A DNA stretch of 58,737 nucleotides from Erysipelotrichaceae bacterium (GCA_015058875.1 SVBN01000008.1:1-58737); one strand, 5' to 3'. Positions 48,970 through 58,515 are shown, counted from the stretch's first letter. Translations and numbers: made by a program. Notes: generated by a model from the sequence alone, not told the origin.

Positions 48970-51413
48970 CCCTTCCTGTTATTGCGGAAGAACAGATTTC
49001 TGAGGAAACCGGACTGCGTTTCCTCTTTTTTTGTCTCCGGCGGGACAACCGGCTTTTCTTCCCTGACTGCAGGAAGTTCCTTCGGTTTTGCCTCAGCCCG
49101 GATCACCCTGACTTCTTCCGTGCGTTCCTGCTTTTCCGGCTGTTTCTGAGAGGGCTGTCTGCGGTGCTGCGGTTTCCGTGCAGGTCTGGCCGTTTCTTTT
49201 TTCTCCTGCTTCTTTACCGGCTGTTTTGTTTCGGGCTGTTTTGTTTCCCCGGCAGGATCGTTCTGCTTTTTCGGCTTCCGTTTCCGGTTCTGCATCTGCC
49301 GCTTTGCATTCTGATTCTTCGGTTTTTCTTCCGTCTGTTTTTTCCGGGGTGCAGTTTTCTGCTGCTCATTTGCGGCAGGACTGTTTTTCACAATGAATGC
49401 CGAACCGTTTTCCCTGGTCCATGCACCGGTGTTGTCCCCGCCTCTGTGCAGAAGGAACTGGGCCGCCATATTCAGGTCACGGAAACGGTAGTTCCTGTCA
49501 AACTGAACTCTTCCGTCTTCGCTTTCGGAAAGCACGCCGGATGCCAGCAGATCGCTGAACAGGGAGCGCATCGCCTTCATCTCCTGCGGTCCGTACGCCT
49601 TCATGGTTGTGCCGGAGAGAATCTCGATGGAATGCTGGGTATGGTAGATTGCCCTGGCGTTGACACTCGGCGTATTGAGCACGATAATGTCATCTTCTTC
49701 ATCATCCGTGACAGACGACGCATCCTCATAGGGATACAGGCGGATAATCTGTTCTGCCAGGCGGTCGCACCGTTCGAGAATATCCTTCGGAGTCCATTCC
49801 TGCTTGTTCAGGATTTCTGTATTCATGCGGATGTGCAGTGTCTTGGAGAGTACCTTCTTCTTGAAGTTAAAGTCCTGATTGCCCATCCGTGTATTGTCAT
49901 ACTCGGCACATAATGTCAGGTTGCCGATCAGATTTGCATAGAAGGAATATTCATCATCATTTTTGGCCTGGGCAGCTTTCTTCCAGTAGCCGTTGGGATG
50001 CTGGGGCATGATATGCTCAATATTCAGATTGGATGTGTCCACTTCCGCAGTCGCGCCGTCATGTTCAATTCTTTCCAGCACGGGGCGGATGCACATCAGT
50101 GAATAGGCATTGATTTCACGCAGCTGGCTTCTCAGCAGCTCATCACTCGGCATAGCCAGCGCTTTGCCTCGGTTGTAGGAAATCAGGTTCACTTTCATGA
50201 TATCCATGATGTTCCTTCTCGGATTCTTGGCATGCGCCTTCATCACAGATCTCAGCAGCTGCGGGAAATATCTTCCCAGAACACCCTGATCATTTCCGAC
50301 CAGCGCTCTTCGCGTGAGATAGGAATCAATCAGCCGGATCACGGAGCACAGATCTTTTTCAACGATCTCCCCGTCGTCCTTCATCCGGAACATCTCCAGC
50401 AAAAACGGTGCCGGCATTCTCGATTCGTTCCTGCGGAACTCCTTCAGCACCGCTTCCACGCCGCTGTTTTCCGCCGGGCCGTGATAGATCTCGTGATAAT
50501 ACCGGCAGTACCGGTTAATATCGCGCATCTGTGTTTCTTTGTCATCCTTCGATGTATTCCAGCAATCCTTGAAGCCCTGATAGACATCCCGCTTGTTCAG
50601 CAGGTTATATGTCTTCGCGGCAATATAATATCGGAAGAATTCTTCCAGACGTCTCGAATCCGGGCAGTATCTCTCCAGCGGTTTCCAGTACAGCTTGTAA
50701 TTTCTCTCCTGCACATCGCTCGTATCATTCATCAGGATGTAGTTTCTGATCAGATCCGCGGATGTCAGCGGCGCTCCGGTGGAATTGATGGATTCGAAGA
50801 TCTGCTGGGCATTGTCATTGTCCGACAGCGGGAATGCCAGGATGTCCACCCTTCCCAATGTATCCAGGATCTGCAGCACCGTATATTTCTTTGTCAGCTC
50901 CTGTATCCGCCTGTAGATCGAATCATAGTTTTTGAAGACATTGCTTTCCTTTTCCCGGCGGTCAAGATCCTTCCAGGAACCATAGACCAGCTTTGCATAG
51001 ACATCATCATCGCTGACCATCGGTTTCAGACGCAGCTTTGCCTGTTCGGCCGTATGCCGGTTGTACAGGTAATAATCATCGATCATGCCTGCGGCATCTT
51101 TCTCTCCGCGTTCCAGGGCAATCCGCTTCAGCACCAGCAGGAAGATAAAGGATGTCGTCAGTCTCTGCTGGCCGTCCACAATCTGGATCTCCTTGTACAT
51201 GGCGGAAATCTCAGACTCCATGTAGATCAGAATCCCCAGAAAGTGCGCCTGCGTTTTCTTTTCCAGCAGATCCTGGATATCATCCAGGAACCTCCGTGTT
51301 TCCGCATCCGGATTCCAGGTGTAATTTCTCTGATATACCGGAATCACGAACTGGGATCCCATCGTTGTTTTTATAAAGTCAGACATATTCGTTCTGACCG
51401 GCTGTTTCATCAT
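48966..51413 (-). CDS. GmrSD-like DUF262/DUF1524 protein with DUF4357 and a long basic tail
   Basis: About 815 residues. The DUF262 domain has FVIPVYQRNYTWN and IQIVDGQQRLTT (DGQQR). The DUF1524 HNH-like nuclease has LNIEHIMPQHPNGYW and GNLTLCAEYDNTRMGN. Residues about 600-690 (IEILSGTTMKAYGPQEMKAM, then AAQFLLHRGGDNTGAWT) match DUF4357. The last 120 residues are low-complexity and rich in K, Q, E, P and R. The start is MMK at 51413 with GAGG nearby. Single-chain GmrSD proteins are NTP-dependent nucleases active against modified phage DNA. The tail is unusual and may bind nucleic acid. Its end overlaps convergent mutY by 4 bp. Confidence 0.85.
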   Translation of the reverse strand: MMKQPVRTNMSDFIKTTMGSQFVIPVYQRNYTWNPDAETRRFLDDIQDLLEKKTQAHFLGILIYMESEISAMYKEIQIVDGQQRLTTSFIFLLVLKRIALERGEKDAAGMIDDYYLYNRHTAEQAKLRLKPMVSDDDVYAKLVYGSWKDLDRREKESNVFKNYDSIYRRIQELTKKYTVLQILDTLGRVDILAFPLSDNDNAQQIFESINSTGAPLTSADLIRNYILMNDTSDVQERNYKLYWKPLERYCPDSRRLEEFFRYYIAAKTYNLLNKRDVYQGFKDCWNTSKDDKETQMRDINRYCRYYHEIYHGPAENSGVEAVLKEFRRNESRMPAPFLLEMFRMKDDGEIVEKDLCSVIRLIDSYLTRRALVGNDQGVLGRYFPQLLRSVMKAHAKNPRRNIMDIMKVNLISYNRGKALAMPSDELLRSQLREINAYSLMCIRPVLERIEHDGATAEVDTSNLNIEHIMPQHPNGYWKKAAQAKNDDEYSFYANLIGNLTLCAEYDNTRMGNQDFNFKKKVLSKTLHIRMNTEILNKQEWTPKDILERCDRLAEQIIRLYPYEDASSVTDDEEDDIIVLNTPSVNARAIYHTQHSIEILSGTTMKAYGPQEMKAMRSLFSDLLASGVLSESEDGRVQFDRNYRFRDLNMAAQFLLHRGGDNTGAWTRENGSAFIVKNSPAANEQQKTAPRKKQTEEKPKNQNAKRQMQNRKRKPKKQNDPAGETKQPETKQPVKKQEKKETARPARKPQHRRQPSQKQPEKQERTEEVRVIRAEAKPKELPAVREEKPVVPPETKKEETQSGFLRNLFFRNNRKG

Positions 51414-51483
51414 TAATTCATTACCTCGCTCAAACGTTACAAGTATATCATCTTTCCTGCCTGTCCGCTGTGACAATCCCTGC

Positions 51484-51517
51484 AAAAAAAGAACCGGTCA
51501 CATTTCTTCCGGTTCTT
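51484..51517 (-). terminator. Terminator overlapping the end of the DUF6155-like gene
   Basis: AAGAACCGG (51489-51497) pairs with CCGGTTCTT (51509-51517); the minus strand continues with seven T. The stem includes the last codons of the gene. Confidence 0.8.
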
Positions 51518-52046
51518 CACTGAATACGCTGTTCAGCATCATGTCCTGCAGATTCTCACGGAACGCATAGCCGTCCGAGCTCTGTTCCACAATCAGATCC
51601 AGGCGCCTCTGCAGCGAAGCAATTACCTTCGGATCCGCATGCAGGGCAAGCTGTGCCAGTTTATCAAACGCCCTGTAGACGGAATTGTACAATGTTTCCC
51701 AATCCATCCCGAAATCATTGTCCAGCTCCACGCACAGCTCTATATAATCCACATACAGCCGCATCACGTCTGCCGGGGATCCGGCTGAGGCAAATTCCTT
51801 CAGAAGACGTTCCGCCTCTTTCATACTGCCGCGGCTGAAACCCGGAAAGCTGATCAGTTTATTCAGCTTTTTCAGATTTTCTTCATACAGCTGCCGGCTG
51901 TATTCATCCCCCAGAAAGGTGCGGTCAATGATCTGCGAAGCTTCCGTGCTTCCGGAATACAGAGTACATACAAGCTCCGTCAGCTCCTCACGGGTATATG
52001 CGTCGAGCAGCTTTTTCAGCTTTGTTTTCGTCAGCTGTTTTTTCAT
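51498..52046 (-). CDS. DUF6155-like hypothetical protein
   Basis: A 182-residue helical, acidic protein. KKQLTKTKLKKLLDAYTREE, then LTELVCTLY, resembles the N-terminus of the DUF6155 group as I remember it; no catalytic motif is visible. It lies 3 bp after the uridine phosphorylase gene and ends in a strong terminator, so the two are one operon. No function can be assigned. Confidence 0.6.
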   Translation of the reverse strand: MKKQLTKTKLKKLLDAYTREELTELVCTLYSGSTEASQIIDRTFLGDEYSRQLYEENLKKLNKLISFPGFSRGSMKEAERLLKEFASAGSPADVMRLYVDYIELCVELDNDFGMDWETLYNSVYRAFDKLAQLALHADPKVIASLQRRLDLIVEQSSDGYAFRENLQDMMLNSVFSEEPEEM

Positions 52047-52049
52047 AGC

Positions 52050-52835
52050 TCAGTCTCCGGATGCTTCATCATCACGGATCAGGATTCTCAGGGCTTCAAT
52101 CGCCGCACGGATGGCATGATCCGTGTCATGAACCTGCGGATTCGGAAGGCCTTCCTTTGCCCTTTCCTGATTGGCCACGGTCAGCAGCGCCGTACCGCAG
52201 CGGACTCTGAGATAGGATGCCACGATAAACAGCGCGGCGGATTCCATCTCCGAAGCCTTGCAGCCGAGTCTGACCCAGGCATCCCATTTGCGGATCAGAT
52301 CCTGTCCGTTCGGCAGTGTCTCCGGACGGTGCTGTCCGTAGAATGCATCCTTGCACTGGACAACGCCGGTATGATACGGATATCCGAGATTCCGGCAGGC
52401 TTCCACCAGGGCATTGGTGATATCAAGGTCCGCAACCGCCGGATATTCAATCGGGGCATATTCCCTGGTTGTACCTTCCATGCGGATGGCGCCGGTCGCA
52501 ATCACAATGTCGCCGCTTTTCACATTCAGGTCCACACCGCCGCATGTTCCGACACGGATAAACGTATCGGCTCCGATCGCCGTCAGTTCTTCCATGGCAA
52601 TTGATGCGCTCGGTCCGCCGATTCCCGTTGAAGTAACAGAAGCCTTCACGCCGTCCAGATATCCTGTGTATGTCACAAATTCCCGGCTGTCACCGACCAG
52701 CTGCGGTTCATCAAAATAAGCCGCAATCTTTTCGCAGCGCTTCGGATCGCCCGGCAGAAGAACATATCTGCCGACATCTCCTTCTCCGACGCCGATATGA
52801 TACTGTTTCCCGGAACCTTCACTGTAATCAATCAT
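52050..52835 (-). CDS. udp: Uridine phosphorylase
   Basis: A 261-residue nucleoside phosphorylase. [19 protein letters not shown] and [19 protein letters not shown] hold the phosphate-binding residues, FIRVGTCGG the substrate loop, and [11 protein letters not shown] the ribose-binding MES motif. The EMESA and GTCGG forms favour uridine phosphorylase over purine phosphorylases. It splits uridine with phosphate to uracil and ribose-1-phosphate. The start is ATG 52835 with GGAGAAG; a TTG four codons upstream is unlikely. A TATAAT on the minus strand at 52885-52890 may be its -10. Confidence 0.9.
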   Translation of the reverse strand: MIDYSEGSGKQYHIGVGEGDVGRYVLLPGDPKRCEKIAAYFDEPQLVGDSREFVTYTGYLDGVKASVTSTGIGGPSASIAMEELTAIGADTFIRVGTCGGVDLNVKSGDIVIATGAIRMEGTTREYAPIEYPAVADLDITNALVEACRNLGYPYHTGVVQCKDAFYGQHRPETLPNGQDLIRKWDAWVRLGCKASEMESAALFIVASYLRVRCGTALLTVANQERAKEGLPNPQVHDTDHAIRAAIEALRILIRDDEASGD

Positions 52836-53003
52836 AAGCTTCTCCAATCTTTTTCAATTATCTGTAAATGCATTCTCTGAATTCATTATAATATTCCTGT
52901 GCTGATCCCGTCCCGAAAATCAGCCGAAAAAGCGTCGAAAAAAATATTAAAATAATTGTTGTGTTCTTGTTGACACTGTGGTATTATTTCAAAGCACCGA
53001 TGT

Positions 53004-53080
53004 GGCTAGTTGGTGAAGCGGCTTAACACACCGCCCTTTCACGGCGGCATTCACGGGTTCGAATCCCGTACTAGTCACCA
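53004..53080 (+). tRNA. tRNA-Glu(TTC)
   Basis: Acceptor GGCTAGT/ACTAGTC, anticodon arm CCGCC-CTTTCAC-GGCGG (anticodon TTC), T arm CACGGGTTCGAATCCCGT, encoded CCA. A TATTAT with TTGTGT 17 bp upstream (52959-52987) may be the promoter. Confidence 0.94.
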
Positions 53081-53088
53081 TTTTTATT

Positions 53089-53162
53089 AGGGGTATCGTA
53101 CAATGGTAGTACATCGGTCTCCAAAACCGCTGATGGGAGTTCGATTCTCTCTACCCCTGCCA
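53089..53162 (+). tRNA. tRNA-Trp(CCA)
   Basis: Acceptor AGGGGTA/TACCCCT, anticodon loop CTCCAAA (anticodon CCA), discriminator G, encoded CCA. One U-C mismatch at the top of the anticodon stem. Cotranscribed with tRNA-Glu. Confidence 0.92.
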
Positions 53163-53179
53163 GATACGCCCGCAAGATT

Positions 53180-53197
53180 CCCGTCTGACGGGTTTTT
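53180..53197 (+). terminator. Terminator of the tRNA-Glu/Trp unit
   Basis: CCCG-TCTGA-CGGG followed by TTTTT. Confidence 0.75.
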
Positions 53198-53215
53198 GTT
53201 ATTTTGGAGGACTTT

Positions 53216-53920
53216 ATGCATATTTATTATCCGAGCTGTTCCTTTAACATGCTGGATCCCGTTTCCGCAAAGGAACTGGTACGTTATGCCCGATCACAGG
53301 AAATGACCATTGCCGGATGCTGCCAGTATGACAAACATGTTCCTTCCGAAGATATTACTGCAGTGTATTTCTGCCAGCGCTGCCGCGAAACCGTTGAGGC
53401 AAAGGATTTCCGGACCGTCAGCTTCTGGGAAATCATCAGCAATGATCCGGATTTCGCATTCCCGGACTATTCCGGCATGCATGTATCGCTGCAGGACTGC
53501 TGGAGAGACCGGCATCATCCCGAGATCCACGAAGCAGTCAGAAGCATATTGGATAAAATGCATATCACATACGAAGAAGCTCCCCGCAGCAGGGAAAACT
53601 CCGCCTATTGCGGCACACTGCATTTTGAAACACAGCAGTACCGGGATACGGTTCATCAGTGCGATCATCTGACCCGTCTTGATAAAGATGTGCAGATTCA
53701 GCTGATGAAAGAGAATGTGCTTTCTTATCCTGTACAGCCGGTGATCTGCGTCTGCTGCAGATGCTATAACGGCATCCTGCTGGGAGGGGGACATCCGATC
53801 CATCTGATGACGCTTCTGATGAATCAGTACCGTGGAAGAGAAGAAGCGCTGGAAACCCATGCACTTGATCTGCTTTCCCGGCCGGATCCGCGTTATAACC
53901 GGAAACCCGCAAACGGCTGA
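53216..53920 (+). CDS. Cysteine-rich protein of unknown function
   Basis: A 234-residue protein with many paired cysteines: AGCCQYDKHVP, YFCQRCRETVE, VSLQDCWRDRHHPEIHEAVR and VICVCCRCYNGIL. The CC, CxxC and DCW patterns recall cysteine-rich CCG (HdrB-like) Fe-S-binding domains of redox proteins, but order and spacing are not a clean match. No signal peptide. TTGGAGG before ATG 53216. It lies alone between the tRNA terminator and an extended -10 for the next gene. Metal or Fe-S binding is likely; function unknown. Confidence 0.6.
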   Translation: MHIYYPSCSFNMLDPVSAKELVRYARSQEMTIAGCCQYDKHVPSEDITAVYFCQRCRETVEAKDFRTVSFWEIISNDPDFAFPDYSGMHVSLQDCWRDRHHPEIHEAVRSILDKMHITYEEAPRSRENSAYCGTLHFETQQYRDTVHQCDHLTRLDKDVQIQLMKENVLSYPVQPVICVCCRCYNGILLGGGHPIHLMTLLMNQYRGREEALETHALDLLSRPDPRYNRKPANG

Positions 53921-53965
53921 TGCCGTTTGTTTTTTGTTTCTGCCCGGCCGGATCTTATCTGTTCC

Positions 53966-53974
53966 TGCTATAAT
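53966..53974 (+). promoter_or_regulatory. Extended -10 promoter of the lipoprotein gene
   Basis: TGCTATAAT, 30 bp before the ATG; no -35 seen. Confidence 0.5.
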
Positions 53975-54003
53975 CTGCTTGAGAGATAAAGGTGGCACAG
54001 AAA

Positions 54004-55296
54004 ATGATCAGAGAAATTATAAAAACCGCTCTCCTGCTGGCAGGCATCGGTCTGCTTGCCGGATGTCTGCACAAACCGCAAGTGATGGACGGCCCAGGCA
54101 TGATGTATGACTTTGCGTCGTATGAGCTGGAAGGAGACTGGACGGAAATCTGTTCGGATACACCCGGAACGCTTTCCTTCACCCATGATGAACTCACATA
54201 TGCACATGAGGGAAGCAGCACAGTATCCGCATTTCAGTATGAATTGGATCATTCCACGGACAGCGGAACGATCTCCTTCAGCAATTCCGGTTTCCCGCTT
54301 GCTGAACTGCTGTTCCGCCGGCAGGTATATGAATACCAGCCTGTACGTCTGCTGTTTGAAACAGACGGCAATACTGTGAAGCATATTTTTATCAGGAATG
54401 CAGATATGCATTATCTGCCGGAAGGATACACCCCTTCCCCGTTTGAGACAGAAGAAGAACCGCCGGCAGATCCGCAAACACTTGATGAAGCTTTCCGCAA
54501 TGATATCCTGTACGGAACCTGGGTCAGATTCGGATCAGCATATTGGGAGGATCCTGCCCCGGTGCAGATCACATTCGATGAAAACGGATCTGTCTGGCTG
54601 CTGGAAGATGACAGTGAACGGCAGATTCCGTACAGGCTTCTGCCCGGCAGCGGAAACGCCGTCAGAAATCTGTCCATTGACAGCTGGAACTCCGATGAGA
54701 TGTACCCCTCCTATTCCGAAATGCGTTATCAGGAAAAGATCATCAGCGGAAATACCGTCCGGATGCTGTTCGGCATCGTCCCGGTCGACGGAGGAGAGGA
54801 TCCGTATGAAATCGGCAATATCTTTGTCCGGGAAGAAGATCTCTCCCTGATCCCGGAAGATTACCGGCCGGATCTCGGCAGTGATAATGCACCGGAACCG
54901 GTTATCGTTCGAAAAGCATATTTCATGGAAAATCTGATGGACGCAAAGGACTGGATCGGCATGACCATGGAGGAGACAGGCATCCCTGCGGACTGCTTCG
55001 ACAATCTGAATGCACGTCTGGACGGATATCTGCTGAAGGAAAGCGCATTCGGCTTCGCGGTCTTCACCGATGCATGTGACAGAATCTATATTTACTGTGA
55101 AAGCATGGACCTTGAAACATGCGGAAAAGAAATGGAAAAGATGTATGGTGAAGCGGAAACGTATGATCTTCCGTATATGGGCGGCGTCGGTGTCACCGAA
55201 GGACTGATCTTCCGGAAAGACGGATACCGGTATGATCTGCATCAGGGGAGCGAGCAGAACCATATTACAATCGAGATCACAAAGACCGAAGACTGA
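54004..55296 (+). CDS. Lipoprotein of unknown function
   Basis: A 430-residue lipoprotein: basic start, hydrophobic helix and lipobox IGLLAGC with the acylated cysteine near residue 17. The mature part has two similar beta-rich halves: YELEGDWTEICSDTPGTLSF early and LYGTWVRFGSAYWEDPAPVQ in the middle, each followed by YLPEGYTP or LIPEDYRP, so it contains an internal duplication of a roughly 160-residue lipocalin-like unit. An acidic linker (ETEEEPPADP) joins them. AAAGGTGG before ATG 54004; the upstream GTG is less likely. Function unknown. Confidence 0.7.
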   Translation: MIREIIKTALLLAGIGLLAGCLHKPQVMDGPGMMYDFASYELEGDWTEICSDTPGTLSFTHDELTYAHEGSSTVSAFQYELDHSTDSGTISFSNSGFPLAELLFRRQVYEYQPVRLLFETDGNTVKHIFIRNADMHYLPEGYTPSPFETEEEPPADPQTLDEAFRNDILYGTWVRFGSAYWEDPAPVQITFDENGSVWLLEDDSERQIPYRLLPGSGNAVRNLSIDSWNSDEMYPSYSEMRYQEKIISGNTVRMLFGIVPVDGGEDPYEIGNIFVREEDLSLIPEDYRPDLGSDNAPEPVIVRKAYFMENLMDAKDWIGMTMEETGIPADCFDNLNARLDGYLLKESAFGFAVFTDACDRIYIYCESMDLETCGKEMEKMYGEAETYDLPYMGGVGVTEGLIFRKDGYRYDLHQGSEQNHITIEITKTED

Positions 55297-55320
55297 GCGG
55301 GGACAGCATCTCCGCTTTTG
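55296..55320 (+). terminator. Terminator after the lipoprotein gene
   Basis: AGCGGGGA (55296-55303) pairs with TCTCCGCT (55309-55316, one G-U), then TTTG. Confidence 0.7.
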
Positions 55321-55354
55321 TTTGCTGTATAATGGTCATGCACAGGAGAAACGT

Positions 55355-56701
55355 ATGACACAGTCAACACTGTTTGATGAAAACCGGGCTGCCAATGCAC
55401 CGCTTGCGGACAGAATGCGCCCGCAGACACTGGAAGAATACTGCGGCCAGGAACATCTGCTCGGCGAAGGAAAAATACTGCGGCGTATGATCGAGCGTGA
55501 TGAGGTCCAGTCCATGGTATTCTGGGGGCCTCCCGGCGTCGGGAAAACCACACTGGCAAAGATTATCGCCTCCGTCACAAAAGCAAGATTCATCACCTTT
55601 TCCGCTGTTACCAGCGGCATCAAGGAAATCAAGGATGTGATGAACAAAGCGGAAGCCAACCGGGCACTGGGACAGAAGACCATTGTTTTCGTGGACGAAA
55701 TCCACCGCTTCAACAAAGCCCAGCAGGATGCCTTCCTGCCCTATGTGGAACGCGGATCGATTATCCTGATCGGCGCCACAACCGAGAATCCTTCCTTTGA
55801 GATCAACTCCGCGCTTCTTTCCCGCTGCAAGGTCTTTGTCCTCAACGCTCTGACTGCGGATGATCTGGTCTCCCTGCTGAAGCGGGCGTTAAGCGATCCG
55901 CGCGGATTCGGTACATGGAATGTCACAATCAGCGATGATCTGCTGTATCTGATCGCAAACTATGCCAACGGCGACGCCAGGACGGCATTGAACACCCTGG
56001 AAATGGCTGTGCTGAACGGGGAAGGCAGCGGCAGCGAGTCCATTGTCACAAGAGAGGTCATTGAGCAGTGCATTGCCGGAAAATCCCTTCTGTATGACAA
56101 GAACGGCGAAGAGCATTACAACCTGATCTCCGCCCTGCATAAATCCATGCGCAACAGCGATGCGGATGCGGCGGTTTACTGGCTGGCAAGAATGCTGGAA
56201 GCCGGTGAAGATCCGCTGTATATCGCAAGACGCGTTGTCCGCTTCGCCTCGGAAGATGTCGGCATGGCCGACAGCCGGGCGCTGGAAATAGCCGTTGCGG
56301 CATATCAGGCGTGCACATTCCTGGGCATGCCGGAATGCAATGTCCACCTGACACATGCGGTTGTCTTCTGTTCCCTGGCTCCGAAATCCAATGCATTGGA
56401 AGTGGCCTACAACACCGCCGCAGAAGATGCGCGCAATATGCTGGATGAGCCGGTACCCCTTCAGATCCGCAATGCGCCGACAAAGCTGATGGAAGATCTG
56501 GGTTACGGGAAAGATTATATCTACGCCCATGATACAAAAGAAAAGGTCACTGCCATGCAGTGCCTGCCTGATTCCCTGAAGGATAAGCATTATTACAATC
56601 CGACCGAGCAGGGCGTGGAAAAACGCGTGAAGGAACATAAGGAACGGATTGAAGCCTGGAAAAAGATGAAACGCGAAGAAGAAAGCAGGGAGAGGAAATA
56701 A
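55355..56701 (+). CDS. rarA: Replication-associated recombination protein A (AAA ATPase)
   Basis: A 448-residue RarA/MgsA. DRMRPQTLEEYCGQEHLLGE is the family N-terminus, FWGPPGVGKTTLAKI the Walker A motif, FVDEIHRFNKAQQDAFLPY the Walker B and clamp-loader-like element, and GATTENPSFEINSALLSRC sensor 1 with the arginine finger. The C-terminal tetramerisation domain has EDVGMAD and YNTAAEDA. It acts at stalled replication forks. CAGGAG ribosome site, with a TATAAT (55328-55333) upstream. A strong terminator follows. Confidence 0.95.
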   Translation: MTQSTLFDENRAANAPLADRMRPQTLEEYCGQEHLLGEGKILRRMIERDEVQSMVFWGPPGVGKTTLAKIIASVTKARFITFSAVTSGIKEIKDVMNKAEANRALGQKTIVFVDEIHRFNKAQQDAFLPYVERGSIILIGATTENPSFEINSALLSRCKVFVLNALTADDLVSLLKRALSDPRGFGTWNVTISDDLLYLIANYANGDARTALNTLEMAVLNGEGSGSESIVTREVIEQCIAGKSLLYDKNGEEHYNLISALHKSMRNSDADAAVYWLARMLEAGEDPLYIARRVVRFASEDVGMADSRALEIAVAAYQACTFLGMPECNVHLTHAVVFCSLAPKSNALEVAYNTAAEDARNMLDEPVPLQIRNAPTKLMEDLGYGKDYIYAHDTKEKVTAMQCLPDSLKDKHYYNPTEQGVEKRVKEHKERIEAWKKMKREEESRERK

Positions 56702-56714
56702 GCCTCTCCCTTTT
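56688..56714 (+). terminator. Terminator of rarA
   Basis: GGGAGAGG (56688-56695) pairs with CCTCTCCC (56703-56710), then TTTT; the stem includes the last rarA codons. Confidence 0.9.
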
Positions 56715-56739
56715 GCATGCCCTTTTATACGCTTCCTGT

Positions 56740-57087
56740 TTACTCCGCGAAGGAACAATTGATATAGGATGCAGTGGGAACCTGAGTGAATCCTTCTGAC
56801 GACCAGACACGCAGCCGCAGAAGATGTCTGCCGCTTTCATCCCGCCATGTATATTCTGCCGATGTCTTTTCTGAGCTCACGTCACCGTCAATCTCATACG
56901 GTTCACCGAGAATTTCAACGATCGCATCGACCGGATTATCGGCTTTGATTGATTCGGCTATCCCGGTCTTAAAGAAAATATCATTTGAAAATGTCAGGAT
57001 TCCGCCATAGGCTTCATGAAAACCGATCAGAATGCAGTCAGCGAACTCAGCAGGTTCATCCGACGGATTATATACAACCTTAAAAAT
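56740..57087 (-). pseudogene. 5'-truncated gene next to the insertion sequence
   Basis: A minus-strand frame of about 115 codons ends at 56740-56742. It reads KVVYNPSDEPAEFADCILIG, GGILTFSNDIFFKTGIAESI, VDAIVEILGEPYEIDG and ends TASYINCSFAE. There is no start codon, and a stop lies at 57088-57090, close to the left side of the IS1380-type element, so insertion probably removed the 5' part. The product looks like the C-terminal domain of an extracytoplasmic protein; family unknown. Confidence 0.6.
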
Positions 57088-57178
57088 TCATAAAACCTGA
57101 TTGACTGGCAGAAAAAGCGATTATTATCGCAGATTCTGCTTTTTATATCTGCACCAGTGTGGTGCACTGTTAAACAAT

Positions 57179-57229
57179 AAAAGGTTCCTTTATAATTTGT
57201 GTGTCGAATACAAAAGAAAGGAACCTTTT
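57179..57229 (+). promoter_or_regulatory. Transposase promoter inside an RBS-hiding hairpin
   Basis: AAAAGGTTCCTTT (57179-57191) is fully complementary to AAAGGAACCTTTT (57217-57229), which contains the ribosome site of the transposase. A TATAAT (57191-57196) sits at the first arm, so transcripts begun there lack that arm, while read-through transcripts would fold and hide the ribosome site. Confidence 0.65.
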
Positions 57230-57231
57230 CT

Positions 57232-58515
57232 ATGATAATCAACGCACCGGTTTTTGACAAGATCAATTTTAATGGAGGCAATCTCTCCAGCGACGGCGGC
57301 GCCATCCTCCTGATGCAGTTTCTCTCTCAGATTAAGCTCTATGACAAGCTCTTTACCATTCCCTTTAACGATCACCGCCATCTTCCTGTCTATACCAATC
57401 AGGATATCCTGTACCAGCTCATCTGCAGAACTCTTCTCGGTTATTTCAATCAGGCTGATCAGCAGATCCTGAACAACGATCCTCTTCTGTCCATGTATTT
57501 CAAAGCCTGTTCCCAGCCGACTGTATCAAGATATTTTGACCGTATTACCGATCATACCAATGTGAATCTGAAGGAACTGCTTACAAAGTCTTCCTGTGAT
57601 TATGTAAATCGGTATGTATCTGATCCCATCATTGATGCCGATTCCACACTGGCTGAAACATACGGAATGCAGGAAGCCAGTTCCTATATTCATCACTATC
57701 AGGAGATCGGATACCATCCTCTTGTCATCAATGAGTTTCATTCCAAACTGCTTCTTTCCGCCAGATTAAGAACAGGTTCTTCTTATTCTTCCAACAGTAT
57801 CATCGAAGAGATGCAGACTATACTTCCTTACCTGTACAACAGAGGGAATATCCGTTTCAGAGGAGACAGTGCCTTCTATGATACGGAACTGATGAATTAC
57901 CTCGAAGAAAATGAGATCACATACTATATCAGAACCAAAGGATTCACTGCTTTAAGAAGAGCGGTTACCGAAGATATGACTGCGAAGAATATCGATTGGA
58001 TGGAATACAGTCCATCCAATCCGTATTACGGAGAGATGAACTATATCATCGGTACAAAATCGAAGCAGTCAAGAAGAATCCTGTACAAGGCATATTCCAT
58101 TGAAGATAACGGTCAGATATCACTCCTTCCCACTGTATATGCAGTTGTTACAAATGATGATATGTGTTCCGCATATGAAGGAATGCATTTCTATGAGTTC
58201 AGAGGTGCCAGTGAGAATTTCACCAAAGAACTGAAGGATGACTTTGACGGAGCGCATCTTTCTCATAAATACTTTCTGGAGAATGAGATGGAATTCCTGA
58301 TCAGCAGTATGGCATACAACCTGTTCCATCTGTTTCAGAATCTGATACTGAAAGGAGCAGATCAGACAATTACGATGAATACCTTCCGTATCATGTTTCA
58401 GAAAATAGCTGTAAAGGTAACAACACATGCAAGAAAGATCATACTGTCCTTTTCCAGTGCATACAGAAACAGGAAGAAGTTTCTGAATTACTGGAACATG
58501 GTACTGCAGATATAA
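57232..58515 (+). CDS. IS1380-family transposase
   Basis: A 427-residue DDE transposase, full length. FNGGNLSSDGGAILLMQFL at the start, PIIDADSTLAETYGMQ with the first Asp, NIRFRGDSAFYDTELM with the second Asp, and YEFRGASENFTKELKDDFDG with the glutamate follow the IS1380 order. The start is ATG 57232 with AAAGGAACC; an earlier in-frame codon would lie inside the hairpin. No frameshift, so it may be active. Copy number in the genome cannot be judged. Confidence 0.88.
   Translation: MIINAPVFDKINFNGGNLSSDGGAILLMQFLSQIKLYDKLFTIPFNDHRHLPVYTNQDILYQLICRTLLGYFNQADQQILNNDPLLSMYFKACSQPTVSRYFDRITDHTNVNLKELLTKSSCDYVNRYVSDPIIDADSTLAETYGMQEASSYIHHYQEIGYHPLVINEFHSKLLLSARLRTGSSYSSNSIIEEMQTILPYLYNRGNIRFRGDSAFYDTELMNYLEENEITYYIRTKGFTALRRAVTEDMTAKNIDWMEYSPSNPYYGEMNYIIGTKSKQSRRILYKAYSIEDNGQISLLPTVYAVVTNDDMCSAYEGMHFYEFRGASENFTKELKDDFDGAHLSHKYFLENEMEFLISSMAYNLFHLFQNLILKGADQTITMNTFRIMFQKIAVKVTTHARKIILSFSSAYRNRKKFLNYWNMVLQI

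Noticed and set aside
52970-52987. TTGACA followed by TATTAT before tRNA-Glu as one promoter
   Set aside because: The hexamers are only 6 bp apart. The TATTAT can be used only with the weaker TTGTGT 17 bp upstream.
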